Shown here piece by piece: positions 8,133 through 15,962 of a DNA stretch of 34,349 nucleotides (positions are counted from its first letter, which is position 1; each line of letters opens with the position of its first letter). The stretch comes from Phycisphaerae bacterium (GTDB lineage Bacteria; Planctomycetota; Phycisphaerae; Sedimentisphaerales; Anaerobacaceae). Under the pieces are notes generated by a model, which saw only the letters and a program-made list of their open reading frames with translations, searched no databases and was not told the origin of the DNA. The stretch is taken from assembly GCA_016782865.1 (NCBI GenBank), contig JADHXR010000082.1:1-34349 (forward strand). Direction: 5' to 3'. The position numbers and the translations under genes are program-made.

Positions 8133-9500
8133 TCATTGAGCAACTTTGACACACTTCAACTGGCTTTGGTCTCGGATAAGGAGCTTGCCGTTGGAAAGTG
8201 CCAGCGGCGCCCAGTTTTGAGTTGAACCTCCAACTCGCCGAGCTATGCCTTCACTGTCCGTTCCTGCTTCTCCAAGCAACTCTGCTGATGCAAGTGACTT
8301 AAATCCGGATGGATCAGGTTCTACCAGATATAGAGACTTTCCACCGTCGGTAGCCAGAATCAGTCCGTCGGCCAGAATCATACTGCCTTTATTAAAATCG
8401 GGAGAACGTTCTGTCTTCCACATTATTTTGCCGTCCATGCTCATGCACGACAGGCCGTCATGCCGGCTATTGGTTCCGAACTGAGCATAGAAATAACCGT
8501 TATGCAATATTGCCGGTTTGGTTTGATCGCCAAATTCTTCGGTTGTAAAAAGCTCTGTTGCGCCGTAGCTGCCGTCTGCCTTTTTCTCGACCTTTATCAT
8601 AGTTGCGCCGAGTTCGTATCCACCAACAACAAACACTTTGTTGTCACCGGCATCAACTGCACTCGGTACCGAAATATGACATTTCCACTGCTTGTACTCC
8701 CAAAGGATTTTTCCCGTGAAGGGTTCTATTCCAACAATATTACCCAGAGTTTGAGGCAATCCTCGATTTCCAATAGGATTAGTAGATGAAATAACCATTA
8801 CAACATGGTCTTTTCCGTCTATTTTCACAACTGAAGGACTGGCATAAGATTCGTTGCCAAGATTAGGTGTTTTCCACTTAACATTGCCGGTGAGCTTCTC
8901 ATAGGCCACAACACCAGCCTCTGGTGCCTGTGAAGCCAAAATCAGCCAATCACCGTAAACCAAAGGGCACTGAGTAATGGCCCATATCGGAAATCCTCCG
9001 GGTCCACGGGATCCAAATGATCTCCCCGACCCACCAGGTTTACCGCCGAAATCCGTCCACACGTTCTTATTCCAGACGGGCTTGTGTGTGTCTATGTTTA
9101 TGCAATAAACGTCGCCGTTGTGGCCGCATGAATAGACATTATTGCCTTCCACGATCGGTACGCTTCGAGAGCCGGGGAACATAGCACGCCCGGGAGCGTC
9201 ATAGGCAAAATTCCAGAGTTCCTTGCCGCTGGAGAGATCCAGACAGCGAAGGTTATCACCTACCTCATCATCTCTGTCGAGCAAGTAAACCTTGCCGTCT
9301 TTGATAACAGGTCCCCCATAACCTCTTCCAACAGTTACAGTCCATAGAACTTCCGGCCCATTCTCAGGCCAGGAGCGTAACAGACCTTTCTGGTCTGACG
9401 TACTGTTTCTGTTGGGCCCAAGATACTGCGGCCAATCGGCCAGACTGCTGCAAGTGACTACCATCAAAACTACGGCTGCCAACCTTACTTTAGACTTCAT
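8133..9500 (-). CDS. Secreted PQQ-binding-like beta-propeller protein
   Basis: 455 residues. The N-terminus (MKSKVRLAAVVLMVVTCSSLA) is a signal peptide, cleaved probably just before DWPQYLGPNRN, the usual mature start of this planctomycete family. The body is a run of propeller blades with the recurring 'G.lyclD..tGk.lW' pattern, for example LRCLDLSSGKELW, VYCINIDTHKPVW, VVAYEKLTGNVKW, IVGIEPFTGKILW and LSCMSMDGKIMW. This gives a seven- or eight-bladed BamB/quinoprotein-like fold. No PQQ enzyme active site is apparent, so binding or scaffolding is more likely than catalysis. A Gly-rich loop near residue 160 (GGKPGGSGRSFGSRGPGG) is shared in style with the paralogue upstream. AAGGAG lies seven bases before the ATG. 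The paralogue ends 117 bases upstream on the same strand, suggesting a tandem duplication. Confidence 0.88.
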   Translation of the reverse strand: MKSKVRLAAVVLMVVTCSSLADWPQYLGPNRNSTSDQKGLLRSWPENGPEVLWTVTVGRGYGGPVIKDGKVYLLDRDDEVGDNLRCLDLSSGKELWNFAYDAPGRAMFPGSRSVPIVEGNNVYSCGHNGDVYCINIDTHKPVWNKNVWTDFGGKPGGSGRSFGSRGPGGFPIWAITQCPLVYGDWLILASQAPEAGVVAYEKLTGNVKWKTPNLGNESYASPSVVKIDGKDHVVMVISSTNPIGNRGLPQTLGNIVGIEPFTGKILWEYKQWKCHISVPSAVDAGDNKVFVVGGYELGATMIKVEKKADGSYGATELFTTEEFGDQTKPAILHNGYFYAQFGTNSRHDGLSCMSMDGKIMWKTERSPDFNKGSMILADGLILATDGGKSLYLVEPDPSGFKSLASAELLGEAGTDSEGIARRVGGSTQNWAPLALSNGKLLIRDQSQLKCVKVAQ

Positions 9501-9617
9501 TCTCTTGCTCCTTCCGTGAATAATTGTGTACGTGGTTAAAGACGGACTTTACGCATGCTGTGCTTCATACTTAGAACCTCTGTCCTGGATGATTTCTTTC
9601 ACCTGATGTGGGTTTCG

Positions 9618-10991
9618 TTACTTTGCTTTGACATCGTAGCAGAGCAGTACGTCCTGGTCGCAGATGTACAGTTTGCCGTTGGCAACGACCGGGTGGGCCC
9701 AGGCCGGCGCGCTGCTGCGATCCGGTTGTTCGAAGCGCCCGTGCTCGATGTACTGCTTCGGGCTCGGCTCAATCAGGACCACGGTGCCGTCTTCCATGCG
9801 ATAGTACAGTCGCCCATCCGCCAGAGCCACCGAGCCTTTCGCGCGACGACCGGCGGTGGCCCGCTGGTCCCACATGACCTTGCCTGTCTTGAAGTCGAGG
9901 CAGGCGAGGGCACCGCCCTCATTGCCGCCGGTGGCGCCGTAGATGTAGCCGTCCAAGAGGATCATGCCGCCGTGGTGGTTCTGCATATCGGTATTGGCAT
10001 AGACTTCTTCTGCCTTGATAGCTCCGTCCGCGCCCTTGCTCAGCTTGACCAGTCCACAGCCTGCGCCGTATGCCGAGGAGGCGAATACCATACCGTCATG
10101 GAACAGCGGTGGGGAACAGATAATTCCCATGCGGTTGGCGGGTTTGTCATATCGCCAGAGGAATTTCCCGTCGGATGCTGCGACGCCGATTAGTGCCTTG
10201 CTGATGAGCTGTACGTACTGACGCTGCCCTTCGAAGTCGATCGCTATAGCTGATGCGTAGGCTGCACCACCGCCACCTCCGAAACCACCTCGACTACCGC
10301 CGCGGCCACCACCTCGACCACCGCGATCCCCGCCGAAACTGGCAAAAACGACACCGCTCCGCTCGTAATTGGCGCTTTGGCTGTCGGGAAGCTTACTCTT
10401 CCAGATTGTCTCTCCAGTCGATTTATTGAGTGCGGCCAGGGTTGCATCGGGGCCGCCGGGGGTGATGATGACCTTATCGCCATCAATTAGCGGCGATTCG
10501 CGGTAGCTCCACCTCGGCACACTACCTCCGAAATCATCTTTCATGCTGATTTGCCAAACAATCTTGCCGTCTCCGACCTGAAGGCAGGCCACATTACCGC
10601 CCAGGCCCTCGACATAAAGCCGGTCGCCATCGACTGTCGGTGTGCACGCGGGCCCCTCTTTTCCCTGTGATGCTTGCTGAGCAAGAGCCGGCCCCAGGCG
10701 TGTTACCCAGAGTTCCTTGCCGTCAGTCTCGGACAGGGCCCAAACAACTTCGTCCTCGCCACGATTGCTTATACCTAATATCCGCCCGGCGGTAATTGCA
10801 GGAGCGCTGTAGCCGCCGCCGAGTTTGTCTATTTTCCAGGCCAGCGGAGGTCCGTCGCTCGGCCATTCCTTGAGCAAGCCGACTTCTGAGGACTTGCCGT
10901 CCCGGTTCGGTCCGCGCCATTGTGGCCAATCGGCCAGACTGCTGCTAGTCGCTATCACTACAATTGCCGCCATCAAAACATTGGTCTTCAT
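9618..10991 (-). CDS. Secreted PQQ-binding-like beta-propeller protein with Gly/Arg-rich insert
   Basis: 457 residues and a paralogue of the next gene downstream. The signal peptide MKTNVLMAAIVVIATSSSLA is followed by ADWPQWRGPNRDG. Propeller blades repeat the pattern VWALSETDGKELW, VACLQVGDGKIVW, LAALNKSTGETIW, LIGVAASDGKFLW, LACLDFKTGKVMW. Between blades, near residues 234-257, lies a Gly/Arg insert (GGDRGGRGGGRGGSRGG and on), which is probably a flexible loop. ATG 10991 follows AGGAGA closely; a longer in-frame start at 11072 would put 27 polar residues before the signal peptide and is rejected. Likely exported to the periplasm; ligand and role unknown. Confidence 0.87.
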   Translation of the reverse strand: MKTNVLMAAIVVIATSSSLADWPQWRGPNRDGKSSEVGLLKEWPSDGPPLAWKIDKLGGGYSAPAITAGRILGISNRGEDEVVWALSETDGKELWVTRLGPALAQQASQGKEGPACTPTVDGDRLYVEGLGGNVACLQVGDGKIVWQISMKDDFGGSVPRWSYRESPLIDGDKVIITPGGPDATLAALNKSTGETIWKSKLPDSQSANYERSGVVFASFGGDRGGRGGGRGGSRGGFGGGGGAAYASAIAIDFEGQRQYVQLISKALIGVAASDGKFLWRYDKPANRMGIICSPPLFHDGMVFASSAYGAGCGLVKLSKGADGAIKAEEVYANTDMQNHHGGMILLDGYIYGATGGNEGGALACLDFKTGKVMWDQRATAGRRAKGSVALADGRLYYRMEDGTVVLIEPSPKQYIEHGRFEQPDRSSAPAWAHPVVANGKLYICDQDVLLCYDVKAK

Positions 10992-11379
10992 GCTGTTCTC
11001 CTGTATGATGAATTCATTCCTGGACTCCAGAACAACATAGACGCAGACCGTCACATTGTCCGGCAAAGCCAACTATTTGTCTTTTCGCTGGTAGACGTCT
11101 GATAATGCTGTTTTATTTCAAAAAAGTGCTCTTGGCTGGCAAAAAGACCTTATACCCCATCTACTCGATTGTAGCAGGGCGAATTGAAGGGACGAATTCG
11201 AAGAACAGGACGCCCTACATTTCGAGTTTTCGTGTGAAGTATGGCAGGACGCTTCTCCGACGACGGGTGACGTGTAGCAACCACTGAGCGAGTACAGCGA
11301 GCGAAGTGGATGGTTCTTGATCTGCCTGGAACATTGCTCGCGATACTCCTTCAGTTCCGACTGCCCGGCAAAGCAGGGT
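10992..11379. other. Gene-free gap between ComM stop and propeller gene start
   Basis: 388 bases. Short ORFs here lack ribosome sites. I see no strong hairpin terminator and no convincing promoter, only AT-rich patches near 11100-11160 and a weak CCACT/AGTGG pair at 11281-11309. Confidence 0.4.
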
Positions 11380-12909
11380 TCACAGTTTCCTGTCCAGCTT
11401 TCGGTAGCTTATGGCCTCGGCAATGTGCTCGGTGGCTATGTCCGGGACGCCGGCCAGATCGGCTATGGTGCGGGCAAGCTTGCATATCTTGTCGTGGGCG
11501 CGGGCGCTGAGACCGAATTCCTGCATCGCCTGCTTGAGGATCAATTCGCCCGCCTGATTGAGCTTGCAGAATTTTTCCACCTGTTTATGGCTCATCCGGG
11601 CGTTGATGTGAATCTGCCCGTCACCAAAACGCTCGGCCCCGATGCCTGCAGCCTTGAGAACATCCTGTCTCATCGCAGCCGAGTCGAGCTGGCCGGATCT
11701 CGAGCGCAGCTTGCGGAAGCTTATCGCCGGTACGTCAATGTGGATGTCAATTCTGTCCACGAGGGGCCCCGAGATCTTCGAGAGATATCGACTGATCTGG
11801 CCCGGCGTGCACTTGCATCTTCTCGCCTCGCTGCCGAAATAGCCGCAGGGGCACGGATTCATCGCCGCGACAAGCATGAATTGCGCGGGAAACCTCACCG
11901 TTCTTCTCGCACGTGATATGATGACGAAACCATCTTCCAGCGGCTGGCGGATCATCTCGAGAACGTGCCGGGGGAATTCGGCGAATTCGTCGAGAAACAA
12001 TATGCCAAAATGAGCCAGCGACAATTCTCCCGGCCGAGGCGCCGGCCCGCCGCCGACCAGGGCCGGCCCGCTCGCCGAGTGATGCGGCGTTCTCACGGGA
12101 CGAGTAGCCAACAACGCTTTGTTGCTGTCCAGCATCCCGACCGCGGAGTACACGCGCGTCGTCTCCAGCGATTGTTCCAGGCTCAGGGGTTGCAGGATGG
12201 TCGCCAACCTCTGGGCAAGCATGGTTTTTCCCGCCCCGGGCGGGCCTATCATCATTATATTGTGACCGCCCGCGGCAGCAACGGTCAGCGCCCTCTTGAC
12301 GCTTTCCTGACCCTTAACGTCTGAAAAATCAACATCATAATTCGACGCTACGTTGAAAAGTCCCTCGATGTCGATGCTGGTAGGCTCCAGCGGCAACTGC
12401 TCGCAAAGAAATCCCGCCGCCTGGGCGAGCGAGCCGACCCCGAAGACCTCGAGGTCCTGAACAACCGCGGCTTCCTTGGCATTGTCTAAGGGAACTATCA
12501 TCCGGCCAAATCCCTTGGCCGCGGCGCTCATCGCCATGCTCAGGACGCCGTTGACCGGCCTGACCCTGCCGTCCAGAGCCAATTCGCCGACAATAATCGT
12601 CTCATTGAGGGCCGAGCTGACCAGAGCCCCCTGACCGATCAGCATCCCCAGCGCGATAGGCAGATCGAAGGCAGGGCCCGCCTTTTTCACATCAGCCGGC
12701 GCCAGGTTTACCAACGACGCCGTTTTTGGATGCCTAAAGCCGCTGTTGACAATTGCGCTTCTTACCCTTTCGATGCTTTCCTTCACGGCCGTGTCGGGCA
12801 GACCCACAATCATGGATTTTTCAAATCCGCCTCGGGCGACGTCAACTTCGACCTCGCAGACTATCCCATCAATTCCTTCGAGCGTAACGCTGTGCAGTCT
12901 TGCCAACAT
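11380..12909 (-). CDS. comM: YifB/ComM-family Mg-chelatase-like AAA+ ATPase
   Basis: 509 residues, the normal family length. Order: N-terminal ribosomal-S5/Lon-like ChlI domain (about 1-170, with IVGLPDTAVKESIERVRSAI); AAA+ module with Walker A GPPGAGKT at about 222-229 and Walker B ILFLDEF near 302; the Cys motif MNPCPCGYFG ... RRCKC typical of ComM; and a C-terminal Mg-chelatase subdomain ending in the winged part SARAHDKICKLARTIADLAG. In naturally competent bacteria ComM is a hexameric helicase for branch migration during recombination (family knowledge). In others its role is less clear. No competence genes are nearby. The ATG has no Shine-Dalgarno sequence: the leader is an AT-only repeat (GTAAATAGTAAATAACAA), which is unusual here because most neighbours have AAGGAG. 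Confidence 0.93.
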   Translation of the reverse strand: MLARLHSVTLEGIDGIVCEVEVDVARGGFEKSMIVGLPDTAVKESIERVRSAIVNSGFRHPKTASLVNLAPADVKKAGPAFDLPIALGMLIGQGALVSSALNETIIVGELALDGRVRPVNGVLSMAMSAAAKGFGRMIVPLDNAKEAAVVQDLEVFGVGSLAQAAGFLCEQLPLEPTSIDIEGLFNVASNYDVDFSDVKGQESVKRALTVAAAGGHNIMMIGPPGAGKTMLAQRLATILQPLSLEQSLETTRVYSAVGMLDSNKALLATRPVRTPHHSASGPALVGGGPAPRPGELSLAHFGILFLDEFAEFPRHVLEMIRQPLEDGFVIISRARRTVRFPAQFMLVAAMNPCPCGYFGSEARRCKCTPGQISRYLSKISGPLVDRIDIHIDVPAISFRKLRSRSGQLDSAAMRQDVLKAAGIGAERFGDGQIHINARMSHKQVEKFCKLNQAGELILKQAMQEFGLSARAHDKICKLARTIADLAGVPDIATEHIAEAISYRKLDRKL

Positions 12910-12911
12910 TT

Positions 12912-13036
12912 GTTATTTACTATTTACGAGTTATTATGTACTATTCTTTTCCGCTTTCGTTGATCAGATGTTGTCCTGTCCCAATAGTAAATGGTAAATA
13001 GTCAATAGTCAATGATGAGCCTGAATCGACAATAGT
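12912..13036. repeat. AT-rich short repeats between comM and the cupin gene
   Basis: TTATTTACTATTTAC (12912-12926) is mirrored by GTAAATGGTAAATAG at 12987-13001, an imperfect inverted pair. CAATAGT recurs at 12982, 13003 and 13030 and AAATAGT at 12996. The patch covers the divergent start regions of comM and the cupin gene, so it may hold both promoters or be simple slippage-generated sequence. Confidence 0.55.
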
Positions 13037-13052
13037 CAAAGGAGCACATAGT

Positions 13053-13325
13053 ATGTCAACGGTAAAAGATGTGATCGTCAAGAGACCATCGGAGGCAGAG
13101 GCCTCAGCCTGCAGGGCCTGGCCTATCTGGAAGTGCGAACCGAGCACCTTCGACTGGGCATACACGGAGAAAGAGACCTGCCTCCTGATAGAGGGCCAGG
13201 TAACAGTCACCGACGGCAACGATTCGGTAAGTTTCGGCCCCGGCGACCTCGTAATCTTCCCCGACGACCTCGAATGCACCTGGAACGTCCACGAAGCCGT
13301 GACAAAACACTACAACTTCGGCTGA
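13053..13325 (+). CDS. Small cupin-domain protein (DUF861/EutQ-like)
   Basis: 90 residues forming one cupin barrel. The core is TCLLIEGQVTVTDGNDSVSF followed by GPGDLVIFPDDLECTWNV, the pattern of the Cupin_3/DUF861 group, which includes ureidoglycine aminohydrolase and EutQ-like proteins. The usual His-rich first metal motif is largely replaced (WAYTEKETC), so metal binding is doubtful. The ATG has AAGGAG eight bases upstream. It stands alone on the plus strand between minus-strand genes. Possible roles are small-molecule binding or isomerisation; the sequence does not show the substrate. Confidence 0.82.
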   Translation: MSTVKDVIVKRPSEAEASACRAWPIWKCEPSTFDWAYTEKETCLLIEGQVTVTDGNDSVSFGPGDLVIFPDDLECTWNVHEAVTKHYNFG

Positions 13326-13421
13326 CAAAGACGAGAGTCCTGCACGCATACGTGTTTATCTTGGGGAAAGTCATCTCAGTCTACAGATAAACGACACTCG
13401 CAATGGGGCTCCCTGCACATC

Positions 13422-13545
13422 GTCATTTCGACCGAAGTCCCAACGCAAGTTGGGACCCTTCGGCTTCGCTCAGGGCAGGCTGCGTGGAGAAATCTATTCT
13501 TTAATGGATCTCTCCGTTCCACCTTCGGCTCGGAGTCGAGATGAC
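13422..13545. repeat. Palindromic REP/MITE-like intergenic element
   Basis: The ends are inverted: GTCATTTCGAC at 13422-13432 against GTCGAGATGAC at 13535-13545. Inside are a perfect hairpin GTCCCAAC-GCAA-GTTGGGAC (13437-13456) and a second GGAGAAATC...GATCTCTCC pair (13486-13515), plus CTTCGGCT words. No ORF is present. The layout matches the widespread class of small non-coding palindromic elements found between genes in environmental bacteria; whether it is mobile cannot be told from one copy. Confidence 0.65.
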
Positions 13546-13551
13546 AGGCCG

Positions 13552-14985
13552 CTAAACCTTAAAATCCTCCGGCTCGAAGCTGAGCTTGCGGGCGGCTGCA
13601 ACCGCTTCGTTGACTTTCAGTACAGCGACAGCCGTTTCATACCCGACTTCGGCGGGACAATTGAGCTGAGCTCTGCCGCGAATTGCATCAAAGAAGTTCT
13701 CCAGGTGCGGCTGATGATAAGGCTTGTTCATCTCCACCGGTAGAGTGAGAACTCGACGGTTCGCAGGCCAGATTGTTCCTTTGACCGGATTGCGGACATT
13801 GTGGATCTGCGGTATGGGAAGACTTTCGGCGACAAAGAACAACCTTGCGACCTGCTCGACCGTGAGCTCCTCTATCATTTTCATCATCTCGTCAGGCCCA
13901 ACCAGGCAGCCTTCCTTGACACACCTGGCCCAGACCTTGTTGCCGGGATTAATCAATTCCGGAAAGACCATCGCTCGATTGGCAACCTCCGATACCTCCA
14001 GTGTCCCCCGATCGCCCATGAATTTTTCGAAGTATCCGCCGTCTCTGTTGCTGCTCAGTATCTGGTAATACGCACTCACCGGTCCCTGATCCGTTTCGTA
14101 TTCGTAAACAGCCATCACGGTGTCGTACCATTGGTGAGTCTTTTTGTCGAGGTGGCTGGTATTGCCGCTAGCCATGACCGAGCTGGGATTGGCGCCGAGA
14201 AACCAGTTGAATACGTCTATCTGATGCGATCCAAGATCGACAACAGGGCCGCCTCCAAGGCCCCTGTACCACCGCCAGTTGCGGAACTGGGCCATCGATT
14301 CGTAACCGTATCTTTCGAGGGTGGCGCGATCAAGAGAAGCGTTCCGTGGCCAGCCCATAGGTCCCCCTACTACCCGGTTCCACTGGCCCAAGACGGCGGC
14401 AATACGCCCGAGGACTTTGCGGCCCTTCAGGAGTTTGTCATAGCAGTAAAGGTATCGAGGGTTGCTACGCCGCTGACAACCTATCTGCAGCAGCTTGCCG
14501 GTTCTCCGGGCAGCCTTTACCATCTTCCAGGCGCCTTCGATCGTGTTGGACATCGCCGTCTCACAATAGACGTGCAGACCGGCCTCAAGGCAGGCCACGG
14601 TGTGTGGCGAGTGCCAGAAGTCAGGCGTAGCGACTATCACCGCATCGAGGTCCTTCTCTCTATCGAGCATTTCCCGGTAATCCGTATAGGTATTATGCTC
14701 GTGATGGTAAGCCTTGAGCATGCGGGAGACACGTTTTTGATTGAAAGCAGTCCAGATGTCACATACCGCCTTGAAACGAATGCCCGGAATCCTCCGACAG
14801 GCATTCAACAGCACGTGGCCCTGAGAACCTGCGCCGAGCAAAGCAACGTTTATATCGTCCGTCTTCTTGCCGCAGTTTCCCTGCGCGGAGGGGCTCCGTG
14901 AAAACGCTAATCCTGCGCCCGCCGCCGCTGCCGAATGCAGAAAGTTGCGTCTGTTGATCTTCTCTCTTGTTTCTTGACCGTCCAT
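13552..14985 (-). CDS. Tat-exported Gfo/Idh/MocA-family oxidoreductase
   Basis: 477 residues. A twin-arginine signal (NRRNFLHSAAAAGAGLAF, residues 11-28) indicates folded export. Next comes an N-terminal Rossmann domain with GAGSQG (51-56) and DAVIVATPDFWHSPHTV, then the C-terminal alpha/beta sheet with GGGPVVDLGSHQIDVFNWFLG. Family members oxidise or epimerise sugars and inositols with bound NAD(P); many planctomycete copies are secreted and act on polysaccharide-derived sugars (family knowledge). The usual EKP motif, whose Lys is catalytic, appears here as CETAMS (about 141-146), so Lys is missing. I chose ATG 14985 with AAAGGAG upstream over a longer frame from 15027, because it puts the Tat motif at the right depth. 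It stands alone. Confidence 0.88.
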   Translation of the reverse strand: MDGQETREKINRRNFLHSAAAAGAGLAFSRSPSAQGNCGKKTDDINVALLGAGSQGHVLLNACRRIPGIRFKAVCDIWTAFNQKRVSRMLKAYHHEHNTYTDYREMLDREKDLDAVIVATPDFWHSPHTVACLEAGLHVYCETAMSNTIEGAWKMVKAARRTGKLLQIGCQRRSNPRYLYCYDKLLKGRKVLGRIAAVLGQWNRVVGGPMGWPRNASLDRATLERYGYESMAQFRNWRWYRGLGGGPVVDLGSHQIDVFNWFLGANPSSVMASGNTSHLDKKTHQWYDTVMAVYEYETDQGPVSAYYQILSSNRDGGYFEKFMGDRGTLEVSEVANRAMVFPELINPGNKVWARCVKEGCLVGPDEMMKMIEELTVEQVARLFFVAESLPIPQIHNVRNPVKGTIWPANRRVLTLPVEMNKPYHQPHLENFFDAIRGRAQLNCPAEVGYETAVAVLKVNEAVAAARKLSFEPEDFKV

Positions 14986-15392
14986 TTTCTTTGCTCCTTT
15001 CAATTCCGGCGCGCAGCGTGACCGCATTCGTCTTTGCTCATTGTCATCAGCATCGGCAGGACAATTTCAACAAGCGTCTATCAGGCGATTTCCAACATCG
15101 CCTCACGACGTGTCCTCTATCTATTGAGACGCTCGGCGCAACGTTTTGGTATAGGGAAAATGGTAACACTTTAGCCGTGAGCAGCAAAAGTGCTGGTTCC
15201 AGGTTAGAAGGTTCACGGTTCAGGGTTTGTGGCTGGTAAAACCATTTTTTTCGATCAACTGTGAACCTGGAACCGTGAATCCTGAACCGCTTTGGCGAAA
15301 TGCTTCACTTCGCTAAGGTATTACGGAAAGTGCTTTTCTCCTCCACGGTACTTTGCAGATTCCAAGGCCTGCCGGGCAGCGATATTCTCACG
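14986..15392. other. Gene-free gap of 407 bases
   Basis: It contains the GGTTC-rich inverted repeat described at 15195-15288 and nothing else I can recognise. The ORFs in it are short and have no ribosome site. Confidence 0.45.
15195..15288. repeat. GGTTC-rich inverted repeat
   Basis: GGTTCCAGGTT at 15195-15205 is the exact reverse complement of AACCTGGAACC at 15264-15274. The flanking words GGTTCACGGTTCAGG (15210-15224) and AACCGTGAATCCTGAACC (15271-15288) extend the pairing imperfectly around an AT-rich centre (CCATTTTTTTCG). It lies about 100 bases past the end of the fragment at 15393 and could fold in RNA as its transcription end, or be a dispersed repeat. Confidence 0.6.
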
Positions 15393-15962
15393 CTAGTCCC
15401 TTCGCTCGTATCTGGTCGTGATATTCTTCTCGATTATATCGCCTTCCTTGACGCTAAATGGCTCGCTGCTAAAGACGACTGCACGTGTTTTCGTATCTCG
15501 AATTGTGAGCGTCAAGATATCAACCGGAGGAATCCTAATCGAGAACTTCCCTTCCTCGTCCGTCTTGTGTCTGGTTCCTTCCGGTTCGATGGTAATCTCG
15601 GCTCCTGGAAAAGAACGTCCCGCCGCATCAACCACAGTACCTCTTACCATCCCGGCCAGAAGGTAATGGACCTTTATATTCTCATACGTCCCCGGCGGTA
15701 TGTTCTTGAAATTCAATCTGTCGCCAAATATCTCGAAACAATCGTATTTCTTGGGCACTTCAACGAAATTGTGATAACCGCCCACCCCCTCAAATCGGAT
15801 ACTGCCCTGCCCCCGGCAGGGGAATCCCCAGATATCGAATGTGCCGTCCTTCTCCGTTCTTAGTAATTGCATCCAGGATGGGCCTGGCTTTGTCACTCCC
15901 GCTTCTATCCGCGGCAGTCCCGCGTCGTGCCTGAGGTTTATCTTGTAATCGGTAACGCCACC
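15393..15962 (-). pseudogene. Frameshifted 3' end of the giant M56 protease gene
   Basis: The frame is open from 15962 to TAG at 15393 (about 189 residues) and has no good start of its own. A GTG at 15896 lacks a ribosome site, and protein-like sequence continues upstream of it (DYKINLRHDAGLPRIEAG). It begins exactly where the main frame of the upstream gene ends. Content: an extracytoplasmic carboxypeptidase-regulatory-like module (GTVVDAAGRSFPGAEITI ... DEEGKFSIRIP) and a preceding beta-rich piece with FKNIPPGTYENIKVHYLLAG, the same kinds as in the upstream protein's tail. Joining the frames needs a -1 shift between about 15941 and 15962, that is, one missing base. It may be a real mutation, an assembly error, or less likely a recoding site. 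Confidence 0.6.

Noticed and set aside
11281..11309. Terminator hairpin after comM
   Set aside because: Only a 5-bp CCACT/AGTGG stem with a long loop and no U run.
11317..11916. A 199-codon plus-strand frame
   Set aside because: Antisense shadow of the ComM C-terminal region, with no start signals.
13801..14901. A 366-codon open frame on the plus strand
   Set aside because: It lies antisense to the oxidoreductase gene, has no ribosome site and no recognisable domain; the minus frame explains it.
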